From the NCBI GenBank assembly GCA_016872215.1, contig VHAX01000009.1, forward strand, positions 1 through 64,000: a DNA stretch of 64,000 nucleotides, read 5' to 3'. The position numbers and the translations under genes were made by a program. The notes beneath the pieces were generated by a model that did no database searches, had not been told where the DNA came from, and saw only the letters and a list, made by a program, of their open reading frames with translations. This document shows, in pieces, positions 53,253-64,000 of the stretch. The number at the start of each line of letters is the position of its first letter. Within the stretch, counting starts at the first letter, position 1. The DNA comes from Sphingomonadales bacterium. Lineage in GTDB: Bacteria; Bacteroidota; Bacteroidia; UBA7662.

Positions 53253-55352
53253 ATGCCTGAGTTTCTAACGAATTACTCACCTTTGTGGCTTTTGTTAGCC
53301 CCTTTGAGTGGGGTTTTGTTTGCGTGGCTATTTTATAGAGACACCCGTAACAAACTCAGTCGGGCCTGGTATCTCTATCCGTTGGTCATTTTCAGGGGGA
53401 TCGTGGTTACCATCCTCGTCTTGATGTTGCTGAACCCATTTCTGAAGACCCAGCGCAAAAGGGTGGATCGCCCTTTGCTGGTGGTGGCCATCGACCAGAG
53501 CCGATCGATGCTGTTTCACACCGACAGCCTCCAACAGGTAAAGCGCTTACAAAACTGGCTTGCTGAGGCCAAAAATCGATTGGAAGGAGATTTTGATCTT
53601 AGGATCATGGGTTTCGGGGATGAGGCGGGGGACAGCATCCGATGGCGATTCGACCAACAAGCAACTGATTTCTCCCGCTTGTTTCAGCGCATAGAGGATC
53701 GTTATGCGGGTCAACGACTGGCGGCCATTCTCCTGGCCAGCGATGGCATATACAACCAGGGGGCCGAACCCCTTTCCCAATCGTCGCGTTTAAATGTGTC
53801 CCTCTATTGCTTCGGATTGGGCGATACCCATCAACCCCGTGACTTGAGCATTATGGACCTCCGGGTGAACCGCACCTCCTTTGTGGGAACCGAATTTCCG
53901 ATATCTGTCGACCTGCAAGCTTCGCTGATGCAGGGGGCAGAGGCAGAGGTTTCGCTGGAAAAAGTCGAGGCTGGAAAGGGTATACTCATCGACAAAAGGT
54001 CATTTAATATCAACTCAGGCCGCTATTTTGAAAATGTACTTTTTACCGCTCCGTCCGGTCAGGCTGGTATGCACCGCTACCGCATTCGTGCTGTTGCCAA
54101 GGGGGGTGATGAGCTATCTGCCAACGATGTGCGCGAGTTCTTCGTAGAGGTCGTGGATGCGCGCACCTCAATCCTATTGCTCGGGCATGGTGCTCACCCT
54201 GACATGGGATGCATTCGGGAGGCGCTCGAAAAATCGCCCCTTTTTGAAGTCAACACCGCCTATTCCTTCGATCAGCCCCAAATCAAAGCGGGTACGGAAG
54301 CGGTCATTGTGCACCAGCTTCCCTCATCATCGTCAGGCAGCGCGGCCTGGATGAAACAAATTGAAGGCTCGGGACTACCGGTTTGGTTTATCGCGGGGGC
54401 TTACAGCAACATATCCCTACTCAATAGTGCACAGGCACTTGTGCGGATCACCACACAACGTGGAGGAGTGAACAGTGTTCTGCCCTCAGTGATACCCGAT
54501 TTTGCGCTGTTTACCCTCGAAGATGAATTGAAAAAGGCCATCGTTGGCATGCCCCCTCTGGAGGTGCCATTTGGAACTTATTCCAAGGGCCCGGCTGCGG
54601 TGTCCCTCCTGAATCAGAAAGTAGGGTCTATGTCGACCGACATGCCATTGTGGGCGCTCGCCCCGAATGCTCGTCCACGCCAGGCCTTCCTTCTCGGAGA
54701 GGGTATCTGGCGTTGGCGTTTGGCGCAGGCTGAGAAGCTAAGCGAAATGGATGCATTGGGGGAGTTGGTGCGCCGCACTACCCAGTTTTTATCAGTGAAA
54801 CCCGACGATCGCCCGTTTCAACTGCGTACGATACAGAGGCTCTTTCGCGAACAGGACGATGTGGTTTTTGAAGGGGTGTTGTACAACAAAAACCGCGAGC
54901 AGGTGAATGAGTCTGATGTGCAGGTGAACTTGATCAGTGAGGAGGGACAACAGTATTCCTATATGATGGGAAAAAGTGGGAAAGGCTATCGTCTGAATGT
55001 GGGTGGACTGGCAGCGGGTAATTACCGCTACAGGGGCACAGCTTCGCTTGCCGGTGAGCGTTTCGAAGCGGAGGGAGCATTTGCAGTGGAGCGAGTCAAC
55101 CTCGAGCAAACCCGAACAGCGGCCGATCACGAATTTCTCTCGCAACTTTCGGCTAAAAGCGGCGGACGATTCGTGGCGGGCGGTGACGGAATGTCTTTGT
55201 TTAATGACCTGAGAAAGGATGTTTCTTCTACCGCCGTGACCTATCTGGAGCGCACGCTAAGCGAATTGATCAGCCTAGAAATACTCCTGATTCTTTTAGG
55301 GTTGTTCCTATCCGCAGAGTGGATGCTGCGTCGCTATGCAGGTATTTATTGA
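53253..55352 (+). CDS. Membrane protein with von Willebrand factor A-like domain
   Basis: A 699-residue inner-membrane protein. Two N-terminal helices (about 9-28 and 44-63) precede a periplasmic or cytosolic domain beginning LLVVAIDQSRSM, which fits the first part of a metal-ion-dependent adhesion site (D-x-S-x-S). LLASDGIYNQGAEPL gives the later aspartate-glycine pattern. A long region with beta-sandwich-like segments follows, then a C-terminal helix (ISLEILLILLGLFLSAEWML). Helices at both ends resemble BatA/BatB-type and related Bacteroidota membrane proteins. Its function is unknown. It is the last gene before a gene-free stretch of about 340 bases. Confidence 0.7.
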   Translation: MPEFLTNYSPLWLLLAPLSGVLFAWLFYRDTRNKLSRAWYLYPLVIFRGIVVTILVLMLLNPFLKTQRKRVDRPLLVVAIDQSRSMLFHTDSLQQVKRLQNWLAEAKNRLEGDFDLRIMGFGDEAGDSIRWRFDQQATDFSRLFQRIEDRYAGQRLAAILLASDGIYNQGAEPLSQSSRLNVSLYCFGLGDTHQPRDLSIMDLRVNRTSFVGTEFPISVDLQASLMQGAEAEVSLEKVEAGKGILIDKRSFNINSGRYFENVLFTAPSGQAGMHRYRIRAVAKGGDELSANDVREFFVEVVDARTSILLLGHGAHPDMGCIREALEKSPLFEVNTAYSFDQPQIKAGTEAVIVHQLPSSSSGSAAWMKQIEGSGLPVWFIAGAYSNISLLNSAQALVRITTQRGGVNSVLPSVIPDFALFTLEDELKKAIVGMPPLEVPFGTYSKGPAAVSLLNQKVGSMSTDMPLWALAPNARPRQAFLLGEGIWRWRLAQAEKLSEMDALGELVRRTTQFLSVKPDDRPFQLRTIQRLFREQDDVVFEGVLYNKNREQVNESDVQVNLISEEGQQYSYMMGKSGKGYRLNVGGLAAGNYRYRGTASLAGERFEAEGAFAVERVNLEQTRTAADHEFLSQLSAKSGGRFVAGGDGMSLFNDLRKDVSSTAVTYLERTLSELISLEILLILLGLFLSAEWMLRRYAGIY

Positions 55353-55691
55353 AATCGCATGTTCATTCTTCAACTCATTCCGGGAAATGTGTTTACGAAT
55401 TTGATTTTTGATTTCGGGGCTATAGTGAATCACCGCCCAATCCGGTTCGCATGCCCCTGGCGCACGCGTACCGTTTCAGAAATACCCGATTATTTTCTTG
55501 TACTACAAGTAATCGACCCCCAGTGAAAGAGTCGATCATCCATTTTCGCGGGCATCTGGCAACCGCTTTACAACTCAGCACAATCCATTTTTTTCATGCA
55601 CCACACATAACCCCACCGAATGTACACTCAATCCTATTCGCGTGACTTCAGCGACCAAATTCGATGCTATCGACCTACGGTGAGCGTTCAA
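55353..55691. other. Intergenic stretch without recognised features
   Basis: About 340 bases between convergent gene ends. An open frame at 55451-55645 has no family features or promoter. A GGGGC/GCCCC pair about 40 bases apart (55415-55458) could form a hairpin, but the interior does not fold like a tRNA. No TAnnTTTG box or clear terminator was found on either strand. Confidence 0.5.
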
Positions 55692-57310
<1,619 letters not shown>

Positions 57311-57394
57311 TTAATGGGTATGGTTACTTAAGAAACAATTTAGACTTTGGCCACCAGGAGAAAAGATCTGCCATATACTTTAGATAAAAAGATT

Positions 57395-58525
57395 TCATTG
57401 TACGCGTCCCACAATTCGGGCGAATTCATCGAAGAGGTAGCGGGAATCTTGGGGGCCGGGACAAGCCTCAGGGTGATGCTGAACGCTAAACAGGGGTTTG
57501 GTTCGGTGGCGAAAACCTTCCACCGTTTTGTCGTTTAGGTTGATGTGGGTGATTTGCAGGTCCGGGTTGTCTTTTAGTCCTACCGGATCCACCCCAAATC
57601 CATGATTTTGGCTTGTAATTTCGCTGCGCCCATTCAATAGGTTCTGAACGGGGTGGTTGATGCCCCGGTGGCCATGGTGCATTTTAAAGGTACCCACACC
57701 CAGTGCCCGAGCCAAAAGCTGATGCCCTAGACAAATACCCATAACGGGCAGATCGCGCTGAATCAGCTCCCGGATCACCTCGGTTTGCCCTTTCATGGCA
57801 GCAGGGTCGCCCGGTCCGTTGCTCAACAAAATCCCGTCAGGTTGGTGACTGAATATATCTGCGCTCGAGGAATTGAAAGGCGCCACAACCACCTTGAACC
57901 CCGCTGATTTCAAGAGACGAAGTATATTTGTTTTGGTGCCATAGTCAACCACCACAACTGTTTTGGAGGGCAAATCACCTGAATCGGGCTCAAAAACATA
58001 GGGTTCCCCAGTGCCTGCACGTTTACTTAAATCCAGTCCCTCCATTGAGGGCACCTCATTCAACTGCCTGATCAGTTCTTCATTTGAGAGCGTTTCATCA
58101 CTGATCACCGCATTCATGCTTCCGCGGCTTCGGATGTGCTGAACGAGTGCGCGCGTGTCGACATCCGCCATGGTCACACATCGTTTGCTGATGAGGTAGT
58201 CTGACAGCCCGCCGTCGCCCTTCTTTCGTGACCAGGTGTGCGCCAGATTTCGAACGATTAGTCCGGATATCTGCACCCGGCCGGATTCCTGATCGCTGCT
58301 TCTGACCCCATAGTTGCCAATGTGGGCAGCGGTCATCACCATTATTTGGCCGAGATAGGACGGGTCTGTGAAGACCTCCTGATATCCTGTCATACCCGTA
58401 TTGAAACACAATTCCCCGAAAGCTGTTCCCGCGAATCCGACACTTCTACCTGTAAAATATGTTCCATCGGATAAGATCAGGCGCCCATTGCGGATCAGTT
58501 CGTGGTGTGTTGGGGCTGGATTCAT
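57395..58525 (-). CDS. carA: Carbamoyl-phosphate synthase small (glutaminase) subunit
   Basis: Releases ammonia from glutamine for carbamoyl phosphate, used in pyrimidine and arginine synthesis. The 376 residues have the N-terminal CarA domain (LILSDGTYFTGRSVG, FNTGMTGYQEVFTDPSY) and the class I glutaminase domain. The nucleophile is in GICLGHQLLARALG and the His/Glu pair in FSVQHHPEACPGP. The large subunit carB is not in the window. TAGATTTA upstream is one mismatch from the promoter box, so it can be transcribed apart from the ribosomal operon, whose terminator lies just upstream. Confidence 0.96.
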   Translation of the reverse strand: MNPAPTHHELIRNGRLILSDGTYFTGRSVGFAGTAFGELCFNTGMTGYQEVFTDPSYLGQIMVMTAAHIGNYGVRSSDQESGRVQISGLIVRNLAHTWSRKKGDGGLSDYLISKRCVTMADVDTRALVQHIRSRGSMNAVISDETLSNEELIRQLNEVPSMEGLDLSKRAGTGEPYVFEPDSGDLPSKTVVVVDYGTKTNILRLLKSAGFKVVVAPFNSSSADIFSHQPDGILLSNGPGDPAAMKGQTEVIRELIQRDLPVMGICLGHQLLARALGVGTFKMHHGHRGINHPVQNLLNGRSEITSQNHGFGVDPVGLKDNPDLQITHINLNDKTVEGFRHRTKPLFSVQHHPEACPGPQDSRYLFDEFARIVGRVQ

Positions 58526-58685
58526 AAAATAAAGCGTGTAAATCTACGCAAGCCTTGGCAGGATGGCAAGAAAATACGATCAATATCTACAGGCAGCCCT
58601 CAGAAATACCGTGGAATAATTCAGATGCAACACAACAGATAGCCTCAAACCAGTGACTCAGACGATTCTGAAATCACCACGCCCC

Positions 58686-58716
58686 ATACAAAAAGGACGT
58701 GCCGGGGCGCGTCCTT
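58686..58716 (-). terminator. Rho-independent terminator of the ribosomal protein operon
   Basis: AAGGACGTGC (58693-58702) pairs with GCGCGTCCTT (58707-58716) through about ten pairs including one G-U, around a short GC-rich loop. On the minus strand the stem is followed by five T residues. It lies 18 bases beyond the rplQ stop. The stem resembles that of the hppA terminator. Confidence 0.8.
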
Positions 58717-58733
58717 CACTTCAGATTTTCTGA

Positions 58734-59468
58734 TTAATCAGCAGGGGAATCTGTAGAAGCATCTGCAGAACCGGAATCACAGGATGCCTCATCCGATCCG
58801 CTGTCTCCAGAATCAACATCTGTATGGCCCGGGTTATCCGTGGAAACTGCGTCCGGCATTTCGGCTTCCACCACGTTCTCTGTCTCTACACCTGAAGAAG
58901 TGTCATCTGAATCCAACCGGGTATCTTCGAAAATTTCAGCCTCATCAGTTGACGCCACTGCTGTGGCAGCCACAGCAGTGGCAGCCAGAGTAGATGTTGC
59001 ATCATTTACTGATGCAGGGGAGCTTGTAGAACCAGTGCCCTGGGATTTCTTACCCGAACGGGAGCGACGGGTTTTGGTCTTTCTCGACTGCGTGTCGGCC
59101 AACATTAGTTCGTTAAAGTCGACCAGCTCGATCATACACATTTCCGCAGCATCACCCAGGCGAAAGCCGGTACGGATGATTCGGGTGTAACCCCCCGGAC
59201 GATTGGCTACTTTATCACCAACCGTTGCAAAGAGTTCCTTAACAGCATGTTTATCCTGCAGACAGGCGAAAGCCGTTCTGCGATTGTGCATGGAATCGTC
59301 TTTGGAACGCGTAATAATGGGCTCAACAAAACGACGCAGAGCCTTAGCCTTGGCCACCGTGGTGTTGATTCGCTTGTTCATTATCAGCGATACTGCCAAA
59401 TTTTGAAGCAGGGCAACGCGGTGGGCGGCCATCCGGCCGAGGTGATTGATGGTTTTTCCGTGGCGCAT
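58734..59468 (-). CDS. rplQ: Ribosomal protein L17 with long acidic tail
   Basis: Component of the large ribosomal subunit. Residues 1-119 are canonical L17 ([60 protein letters not shown]). A basic linker (about 126-142, rich in Lys, Arg and Ser) then leads to about 100 residues rich in Ser, Asp, Ala, Thr and Glu without folded-domain features. Bacteroidota L17 proteins often carry extensions, and this one is long at 244 residues. Part of the tail DNA forms a near-perfect 29-base palindrome. It is the last gene of the operon before the terminator. Confidence 0.95.
   Translation of the reverse strand: MRHGKTINHLGRMAAHRVALLQNLAVSLIMNKRINTTVAKAKALRRFVEPIITRSKDDSMHNRRTAFACLQDKHAVKELFATVGDKVANRPGGYTRIIRTGFRLGDAAEMCMIELVDFNELMLADTQSRKTKTRRSRSGKKSQGTGSTSSPASVNDATSTLAATAVAATAVASTDEAEIFEDTRLDSDDTSSGVETENVVEAEMPDAVSTDNPGHTDVDSGDSGSDEASCDSGSADASTDSPAD
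58954..58982. repeat. 29-base palindrome within rplQ
   Basis: The two 13-base arms (58954-58966 and 58970-58982) are exact inverse complements around a three-base loop. They encode an alanine/threonine/valine repeat in the L17 tail. In the mRNA this would form a strong hairpin. Confidence 0.9.
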
Positions 59469-59479
59469 ATTATTTTTTC

Positions 59480-60472
59480 TTAATCTTCATCGAGGCGATA
59501 GCGGGTAACATCAAATCCAAAATTTAGTCCTTTTTCACGCACCAGCTCTTCCAATTCAGTCAGTGATTTCCGACCAAAATTCCTGAATCGGAGCAGGTCA
59601 GCAATTTCAAACTTTATCAAATCACCCAGAGTGCGAATTTCAGCTGCCTTGAGACAGTTGAATGCCCGAACTGATAAATCCAAATCGGACAGAGAGGTCT
59701 TCAGAAGCTTGCGGATGGCGACGGTATTTTCGTCAACTTCCAAAGGCGCTTCACGCTGTTTGGTTTCGAGGGTAATGGACTCATCCGAGAACAATACGAA
59801 GTGCTGGATGAGAATATAGGCAGCCTGCTTCAGTGCTTCTTCCGGATTGATGGATCCATCGGTTCTCACCGAAATAATGAGCTTCTCGTAGTCGGTCTTT
59901 TGCTCCACCCTAGTGTTTTCAACCGAATAATTTACCGACACGATAGGCGTGAAGACACTGTCGATGGGAATTACACCCAAATTGGCGTCTGCGTTCTTAT
60001 TCTCTTCAGATGGGACATAACCACGGCCCTTCTCCAAAGTCAACTCCATATCGAAAGTCACCCCATGCTCAACATGGCAAATAACCAGATCTGGGTTCAA
60101 CACTTCAAAGCCAACACAGTGACTTCCCAAATCGCCGGCCGTAATTTCCGTTTTCCCTTTAACAGAAGCATAGATCTTTTCAGAATCCTGACCGTTGTCG
60201 AGCGAACGAAATCGAATCTGTTTCAAATTCAATATGATTTCCACCACGTCCTCCACAACTCCTTTGATGGTCGAGAACTCATGGTCGACACCAGGGATGC
60301 GGATGGAAGTTATGGCATAGCCCTCTAAAGAGGATAATAGTATTCGTCGAAAAGCATTGCCGATGGTTACCCCAAAACCGGGCTCCAGGGGCTTGAATTC
60401 AAATGTACCTTCAAAAGCAGACGACTGCTGCATTAAGACCTTTTCAGGCTTTTGGAATGTTAATATGGCCAT
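59480..60472 (-). CDS. rpoA: RNA polymerase alpha subunit
   Basis: Scaffold subunit of RNA polymerase. The N-terminal assembly domain includes [31 protein letters not shown], and the C-terminal domain includes the helix-hairpin-helix [21 protein letters not shown] and [16 protein letters not shown] for upstream-DNA contacts. At 330 residues both domains are complete. It starts eight bases downstream of the rpsD stop and precedes rplQ by 12 bases, the standard order. Confidence 0.98.
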   Translation of the reverse strand: MAILTFQKPEKVLMQQSSAFEGTFEFKPLEPGFGVTIGNAFRRILLSSLEGYAITSIRIPGVDHEFSTIKGVVEDVVEIILNLKQIRFRSLDNGQDSEKIYASVKGKTEITAGDLGSHCVGFEVLNPDLVICHVEHGVTFDMELTLEKGRGYVPSEENKNADANLGVIPIDSVFTPIVSVNYSVENTRVEQKTDYEKLIISVRTDGSINPEEALKQAAYILIQHFVLFSDESITLETKQREAPLEVDENTVAIRKLLKTSLSDLDLSVRAFNCLKAAEIRTLGDLIKFEIADLLRFRNFGRKSLTELEELVREKGLNFGFDVTRYRLDED

Positions 60473-60479
60473 TCTGTTA

Positions 60480-61088
60480 TTATTTAGAGTACAATTCTAC
60501 AATCAGTTGTTCACGGATATTCTCGGGAATCTGATCACGTTCGGGCAAATTCAACAACTTACCTTCCATGCGACTGTGGTCCCACTCGAGCCAGGGGAAG
60601 CCGGATTTTTGTTTACCTCCTACGGCATTCACGATAGCCTCCAGATTCTTGGAACGCTCACGCACTCCCACACGATCACCTGGACGTACCTCATAGGAGG
60701 GTATGTTCACCACATGATCATTCACGGTGATGTGGCGGTGCGATACCAACTGACGGGCACCATCACGTGTAGGGGCAATTCCCAAGCGGAAAACTGTGTT
60801 ATCAAGTCGAGCCTCCAGAAATTTCAAGAGGTTCTCACCCGTTGTCCCCTTACGGCGGTTCGCCTTTTCGAACGTCTTTCTGAACTGACGCTCCAGGACT
60901 CCGTAGGTGTACTTGGCTTTCTGCTTTTCCATCAACTGAATTGCATATTCCGACTTTTTCGGACTGCGCTTCGATTGACCATGTTGACCGGGAGCATAGT
61001 TCTTACGCTGCAACGCTTTATCCGGGCCAAAAATGGCTTCTTTAAACTTACGTGCAATCTTACTTTTTGGACCTGTATATCTTGCCAT
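60480..61088 (-). CDS. rpsD: Ribosomal protein S4
   Basis: Primary-binding small-subunit protein that nucleates 30S assembly. The 202 residues include [20 protein letters not shown] and the S4 RNA-binding domain ([39 protein letters not shown]). The C-terminal region is intact. No cysteine zinc knuckle is present in the N-terminal part, so this is the C-minus form. Confidence 0.98.
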   Translation of the reverse strand: MARYTGPKSKIARKFKEAIFGPDKALQRKNYAPGQHGQSKRSPKKSEYAIQLMEKQKAKYTYGVLERQFRKTFEKANRRKGTTGENLLKFLEARLDNTVFRLGIAPTRDGARQLVSHRHITVNDHVVNIPSYEVRPGDRVGVRERSKNLEAIVNAVGGKQKSGFPWLEWDHSRMEGKLLNLPERDQIPENIREQLIVELYSK

Positions 61089-61105
61089 GATAATTGATTA
61101 ATAAT

Positions 61106-61495
61106 TTATACCCTTCTACGCTTGGGTGGACGGCATCCATTATGAGGCATCGGGGTAATGTCGGTGATAGTGGTCACCTCAATTCCCAAACCGGCCAAAC
61201 CGCGAATCGCTGCCTCCCGGCCAGCGCCCGGACCTTTAACGAATACCTCAACTCTGCGCAATCCGGCGTCGTATGCAATCTTACCGCAATCTTGAGCAGA
61301 AACCTGTGCTGCGTAGGGGGTATTTTTTTTGGAACCACGGAAACCGGATTTTCCGGCAGAAGACCAGGAGATTACCTGTCCATCGTTGTTGGTTATCGAA
61401 ATGATGATGTTGTTGAAAGTTGAGTGTACATGCATCTGCCCGCTGGCATCTACTCGCACCACTCTTTTCTTGACAACTTTGGTTGATTTTGCCAT
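61106..61495 (-). CDS. rpsK: Ribosomal protein S11
   Basis: Small-subunit platform protein of 129 residues. Conserved segments are [46 protein letters not shown] and the C-terminal [18 protein letters not shown], identical in layout to bacterial S11. It lies between rpsM and rpsD with short gaps, as in the conserved operon. Confidence 0.98.
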   Translation of the reverse strand: MAKSTKVVKKRVVRVDASGQMHVHSTFNNIIISITNNDGQVISWSSAGKSGFRGSKKNTPYAAQVSAQDCGKIAYDAGLRRVEVFVKGPGAGREAAIRGLAGLGIEVTTITDITPMPHNGCRPPKRRRV

Positions 61496-61506
61496 GAACT
61501 ATCGGT

Positions 61507-61884
61507 TTATTTAGTAGCTTTTTTCTTGTTGGCAATCGTCTTCCGCTTGCCCTTACGGGTTCTGGAATTGTTTTTGGTACGCTGACCACGCACGGGAAGA
61601 CCTTTGCGGTGGCGTAATCCACGATAACACCCGATATCCAGCAGTCGCTTGATATTCAACTGTACCTCGGATCGAAGTTCACCCTCAGTTTTGAAGGTTT
61701 CCGTGACCAGAGTACGAATACGGGTTGCCTGTTCATCGGTCCACTCCCCTACTTTTACATCATAATGAACCCCGCAGCGATCCAAAATGGTGCGTGCTGT
61801 CGAACGACCTATTCCGTAAATATAGGTCAGTCCAATCTCCCCTCTTTTGTTGCGGGGCAAATCAATTCCAGATATTCTTGCCAT
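61507..61884 (-). CDS. rpsM: Ribosomal protein S13
   Basis: Small-subunit head protein of 125 residues that contacts P-site tRNA and the large subunit. It begins [29 protein letters not shown] and contains [25 protein letters not shown], the standard RNA-binding region, followed by a lysine-rich end. It stands 18 bases after rpmJ. Confidence 0.98.
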   Translation of the reverse strand: MARISGIDLPRNKRGEIGLTYIYGIGRSTARTILDRCGVHYDVKVGEWTDEQATRIRTLVTETFKTEGELRSEVQLNIKRLLDIGCYRGLRHRKGLPVRGQRTKNNSRTRKGKRKTIANKKKATK

Positions 61885-61902
61885 AAAATATTAATACTCG
61901 GT

Positions 61903-62019
61903 TTAACCTTGTCTTTGCTTGTACTTCGGGTTCTTTTTGTTGATCACAAAGAGTTTGCCCTTGCGACGAACCAGAATGCAGTCCTCGCTTCTTTTCTTTA
62001 CCGATGCCGTGACTTTCAT
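61903..62019 (-). CDS. rpmJ: Ribosomal protein L36
   Basis: A 38-residue large-subunit protein read on the minus strand from ATG 62019 to TAA 61903. It begins [11 protein letters not shown] and continues with [20 protein letters not shown]. It retains only one cysteine (Cys14), so the zinc-binding CxxC...CxxxxH set is missing and this is the zinc-free form. The position between infA and rpsM is the conserved one. Confidence 0.95.
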   Translation of the reverse strand: MKVTASVKKRSEDCILVRRKGKLFVINKKNPKYKQRQG

Positions 62020-62032
62020 AACGCTATATAAT

Positions 62033-62248
62033 TTAAAAACGATAACTAATTCTACCCTTGGTCAGATCGTAGGGTGACATCTCCACCTGTACTTTGTCGC
62101 CAGGCAAAATCTTGATGTAGTTCATGCGCATTTTTCCGGAGATGTGACAGATAATCTGGTGACCATTCTCGAGCTCAACACGAAACATCGCATTGGATAA
62201 CGCTTCCAGAATGGTGCCATCTTGTTTTATGGAGGTTTGCTTCGCCAT
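62033..62248 (-). CDS. infA: Translation initiation factor IF-1
   Basis: A 71-residue OB-fold protein that occupies the ribosomal A site during initiation. [49 protein letters not shown] and [16 protein letters not shown] match bacterial IF-1 almost throughout. It starts one base after the secY stop, with no methionine aminopeptidase gene in between. Confidence 0.98.
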   Translation of the reverse strand: MAKQTSIKQDGTILEALSNAMFRVELENGHQIICHISGKMRMNYIKILPGDKVQVEMSPYDLTKGRISYRF

Positions 62249-62249
62249 A

Positions 62250-63611
62250 TTATCCCACAGGAACGCCTGCTGGCATACGACCTTTAATTCGACCCGTTTT
62301 CATAAGTCCGTCGTATTTCCGCATTAATAAATGACTTTCGATCTGCTGCAGAGTGTCCAACACTACCCCCACCATAATCAAAAGGGAAGTTCCCCCATAA
62401 AATTGAGCAAATTGGCCATTAACACCTGCAATCGTGGCCAACGCAGGTAAAATGGCGACAATTGCTAAAAAAACCGATCCTGGAAGTGTGATGCGCGCAA
62501 GAATATCATCCAAGTACTCCATGGTTGCCCTACCTGGCTTGACACCTGGTATGAATGCACCATTCCGTTTCAAATCCTCCGACATCTGGTTTGAGTTGAC
62601 AGCCAATGATGTGTAGAAATAGGTGAATACAATTATCAATAAAGCCAATACAATATTGTATGTAACACTGGTGAAATCCACAAATGCCGATACAATTCCT
62701 TGGCTTACATCACTATTGGGGAAAAACTGAGCAACAGTTGCAGGAAGGAACATAATAGCTTGTGCAAAAATGATCGGCATAACTCCCGCAGCATTCACCT
62801 TCAGAGGCACATACTGACGCGTTCCACCATACATTCTGTTGCCCACAACTCTTTTAGCCACCTGAATGGGAATCTTACGGGTTCCCTGAACCAAAAGAAT
62901 AGAAAATCCGACAATCACTGCAAGAATAACCAACTCTGTGAGGAAGGGAACTAACCCTCCACCACCAGAACCCACTCGGAACTGGAACTCGGCAATGAGG
63001 GAATCGGGTAGCCGAGCAATGATTCCCACCATAATAATCAATGATATTCCATTTCCGAGACCCTTATCTGTAATCTTTTCACCCAACCACATCACCAACA
63101 TCGTTCCGGCTGTGAGCACGGCCACGGTGGAAATCATAAAACTAAAATGGAGCGAATCACCATTGCGAAGGATAATCGCATCCATAGACTGGGCCTTCAA
63201 ATTGATCAGAAAACCCATGGCCTGAGCTGCGGTTATCAGAATGGTTAGATAACGGGTAATCTGGTTGATCTGGTTGCGACCGCTCTCCCCCTCCTTCATT
63301 AGTTTTTGGAAGGATGGTACCACCATGCCCAATAACTGGACCACAATGGATGCAGATATGTAGGGCATAATCCCCAGAGCGAAGATGGATGCACGCGAAA
63401 AAGCGCCACCGGCAAACAAATCGATGAGGCCAGTGAGCCCGGCCGCCGTACCCTGAGGATTCAACTCCTCGAGCATTATCGGATCAATCCCGGGTAAAAC
63501 CACATATGAACCCAATCGGTAAATCAGGAGAAGTCCCAAGGTTGTGAGTATCCTGGACCTAAGTTCTTCAATCCGAAAGATGTTCCTGATGGTGTCAATA
63601 AAGCCTTTCAT
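62250..63611 (-). CDS. secY: Sec translocase channel subunit SecY
   Basis: The ten-helix channel that passes proteins across, or into, the inner membrane. The 453 residues include [31 protein letters not shown], the plug-proximal [29 protein letters not shown]-like [15 protein letters not shown], and the C-terminal cytosolic loop [16 protein letters not shown]. All regions expected for a functional SecY are present. It lies 19 bases after the rplO stop. Confidence 0.97.
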   Translation of the reverse strand: MKGFIDTIRNIFRIEELRSRILTTLGLLLIYRLGSYVVLPGIDPIMLEELNPQGTAAGLTGLIDLFAGGAFSRASIFALGIMPYISASIVVQLLGMVVPSFQKLMKEGESGRNQINQITRYLTILITAAQAMGFLINLKAQSMDAIILRNGDSLHFSFMISTVAVLTAGTMLVMWLGEKITDKGLGNGISLIIMVGIIARLPDSLIAEFQFRVGSGGGGLVPFLTELVILAVIVGFSILLVQGTRKIPIQVAKRVVGNRMYGGTRQYVPLKVNAAGVMPIIFAQAIMFLPATVAQFFPNSDVSQGIVSAFVDFTSVTYNIVLALLIIVFTYFYTSLAVNSNQMSEDLKRNGAFIPGVKPGRATMEYLDDILARITLPGSVFLAIVAILPALATIAGVNGQFAQFYGGTSLLIMVGVVLDTLQQIESHLLMRKYDGLMKTGRIKGRMPAGVPVG

Positions 63612-63630
63612 AGCCGGTTGTCGTTACGGA

Positions 63631-64000
63631 TCAGGACAAAATTTCAACAGAACCACCCGCTTGCTCAATAGCCGCTTTGGCTCCGGCGCTGAACGCATGG
63701 GCTTTCACAGTCAAACTCTTGGAAACTGCACCGCGGGCTAAAATTTTGATGCGGGCCGATGAATCTAACACACCGTGGGTCGACAAAAACCCGGGATCTA
63801 CAACGTGCACTCCATACTGATCCGCTAGGGCATCCAACAAATCCAGATTGATGGGGCTGTAGGAGACACGGAAATGGTTCTTGAAACCAAATTTGGGGAC
63901 GCGCAGTTTCAGAGGCATTTGACCCCCTTCAAAACCCGGTTTTGTGCGGTAACCACTCCGGCTCTGATCACCCTTGTGACCACGGGTTGAGGTACCACCG
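63631..64000 (-). CDS. rplO: Ribosomal protein L15 (partial, cut by window edge)
   Basis: The C-terminal 122 or so residues of large-subunit protein L15. The frame is open to the window end and reads STRGHKGDQSRSGYRTKPGFEGGQMPLKLRVPK, the conserved glycine-rich region of L15. The ATG at 63918 is internal, not the start. The N-terminal 20-25 residues lie outside the window. Confidence 0.95.
   Translation of the reverse strand, partial: GGTSTRGHKGDQSRSGYRTKPGFEGGQMPLKLRVPKFGFKNHFRVSYSPINLDLLDALADQYGVHVVDPGFLSTHGVLDSSARIKILARGAVSKSLTVKAHAFSAGAKAAIEQAGGSVEILS

Noticed and set aside
55415-55458. tRNA-like GGGGC...GCCCC segment
   Set aside because: Too short and without D-, anticodon- and T-arm pairing; only a weak hairpin.
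60357-61097. 246-codon plus-strand frame across rpoA/rpsD
   Set aside because: Antisense to two certain ribosomal-operon genes; no start signal or family resemblance.

Overview
The window is a dense stretch of housekeeping chromosome from a member of the Bacteroidota. Four things point there. Lipid A synthesis uses a fused LpxC-FabZ protein. A PorX-type regulator (receiver plus PglZ domain) of the type IX secretion system is present. atpD-atpC sits apart from any other ATP synthase genes. Many genes are preceded by the Bacteroidota promoter signature TAnnTTTG, often with TTTG/GTTG about 19 bases upstream. I cannot fix the class or genus from sequence alone. No rRNA, tRNA, CRISPR array, prophage, insertion sequence or complete defence island was recognised.

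Layout. 0.2-4.8 kb: CoA-binding protein, FAD-dependent oxidoreductase, then dnaB and ung, with two DnaA-box-like sites in front of dnaB. 4.8-8.3 kb: a two-gene envelope pair (DUF5723-like barrel and large lipoprotein). 8.4-12.5 kb: aminotransferase, heptose-7-phosphate kinase and TrkH. 12.5-19.4 kb: MacB-type permease, queA, small DUF2795 protein, cobalamin adenosyltransferase, ABC ATPase, gatC, plsC, trpS and a deoxynucleoside kinase. 19.4-24.4 kb: membrane pyrophosphatase with its terminator, then an EVE-pyrR-pyrB operon. 24.4-31.2 kb: porX, an HD hydrolase, the lipid A genes lpxD-lpxC/fabZ-lpxA and an orphan ABC ATPase. 31.3-31.5 kb: a free-standing promoter-terminator unit that looks like a small RNA gene. 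31.5-37.5 kb: dprA and two tandem TonB-dependent receptors.

37.8-43.2 kb: lepB, a DUF2231 membrane protein, ybaB, an Ldh-family dehydrogenase, a LutA-like Fe-S protein and a UMF1-type transporter. 43.3-45.6 kb: atpC, atpD and a decayed ligase-associated exonuclease. 45.7-49.1 kb: SDR oxidoreductase, a three-gene ECF sigma module and pdhB. 49.2-55.4 kb: rmlA, galE, glyA, fabG and a von Willebrand-like membrane protein. 55.7-64 kb: divIC, eno, carA and the distal part of the large ribosomal protein operon (rplQ, rpoA, rpsD, rpsK, rpsM, rpmJ, infA, secY, rplO), cut by the window edge.

Most genes serve envelope building (lipid A, heptose, nucleotide sugars, phospholipid, signal peptidase, Sec channel, receptors), pyrimidine and central metabolism, translation and replication. 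I found no convincing new multi-gene system. The observations most worth a follow-up are the small-RNA candidate at about 31.39-31.47 kb, the apparently leaderless promoters (notably in front of EVE-pyrR-pyrB), the lipoprotein/barrel pair, the ECF sigma module and the DnaA-like pair before dnaB.
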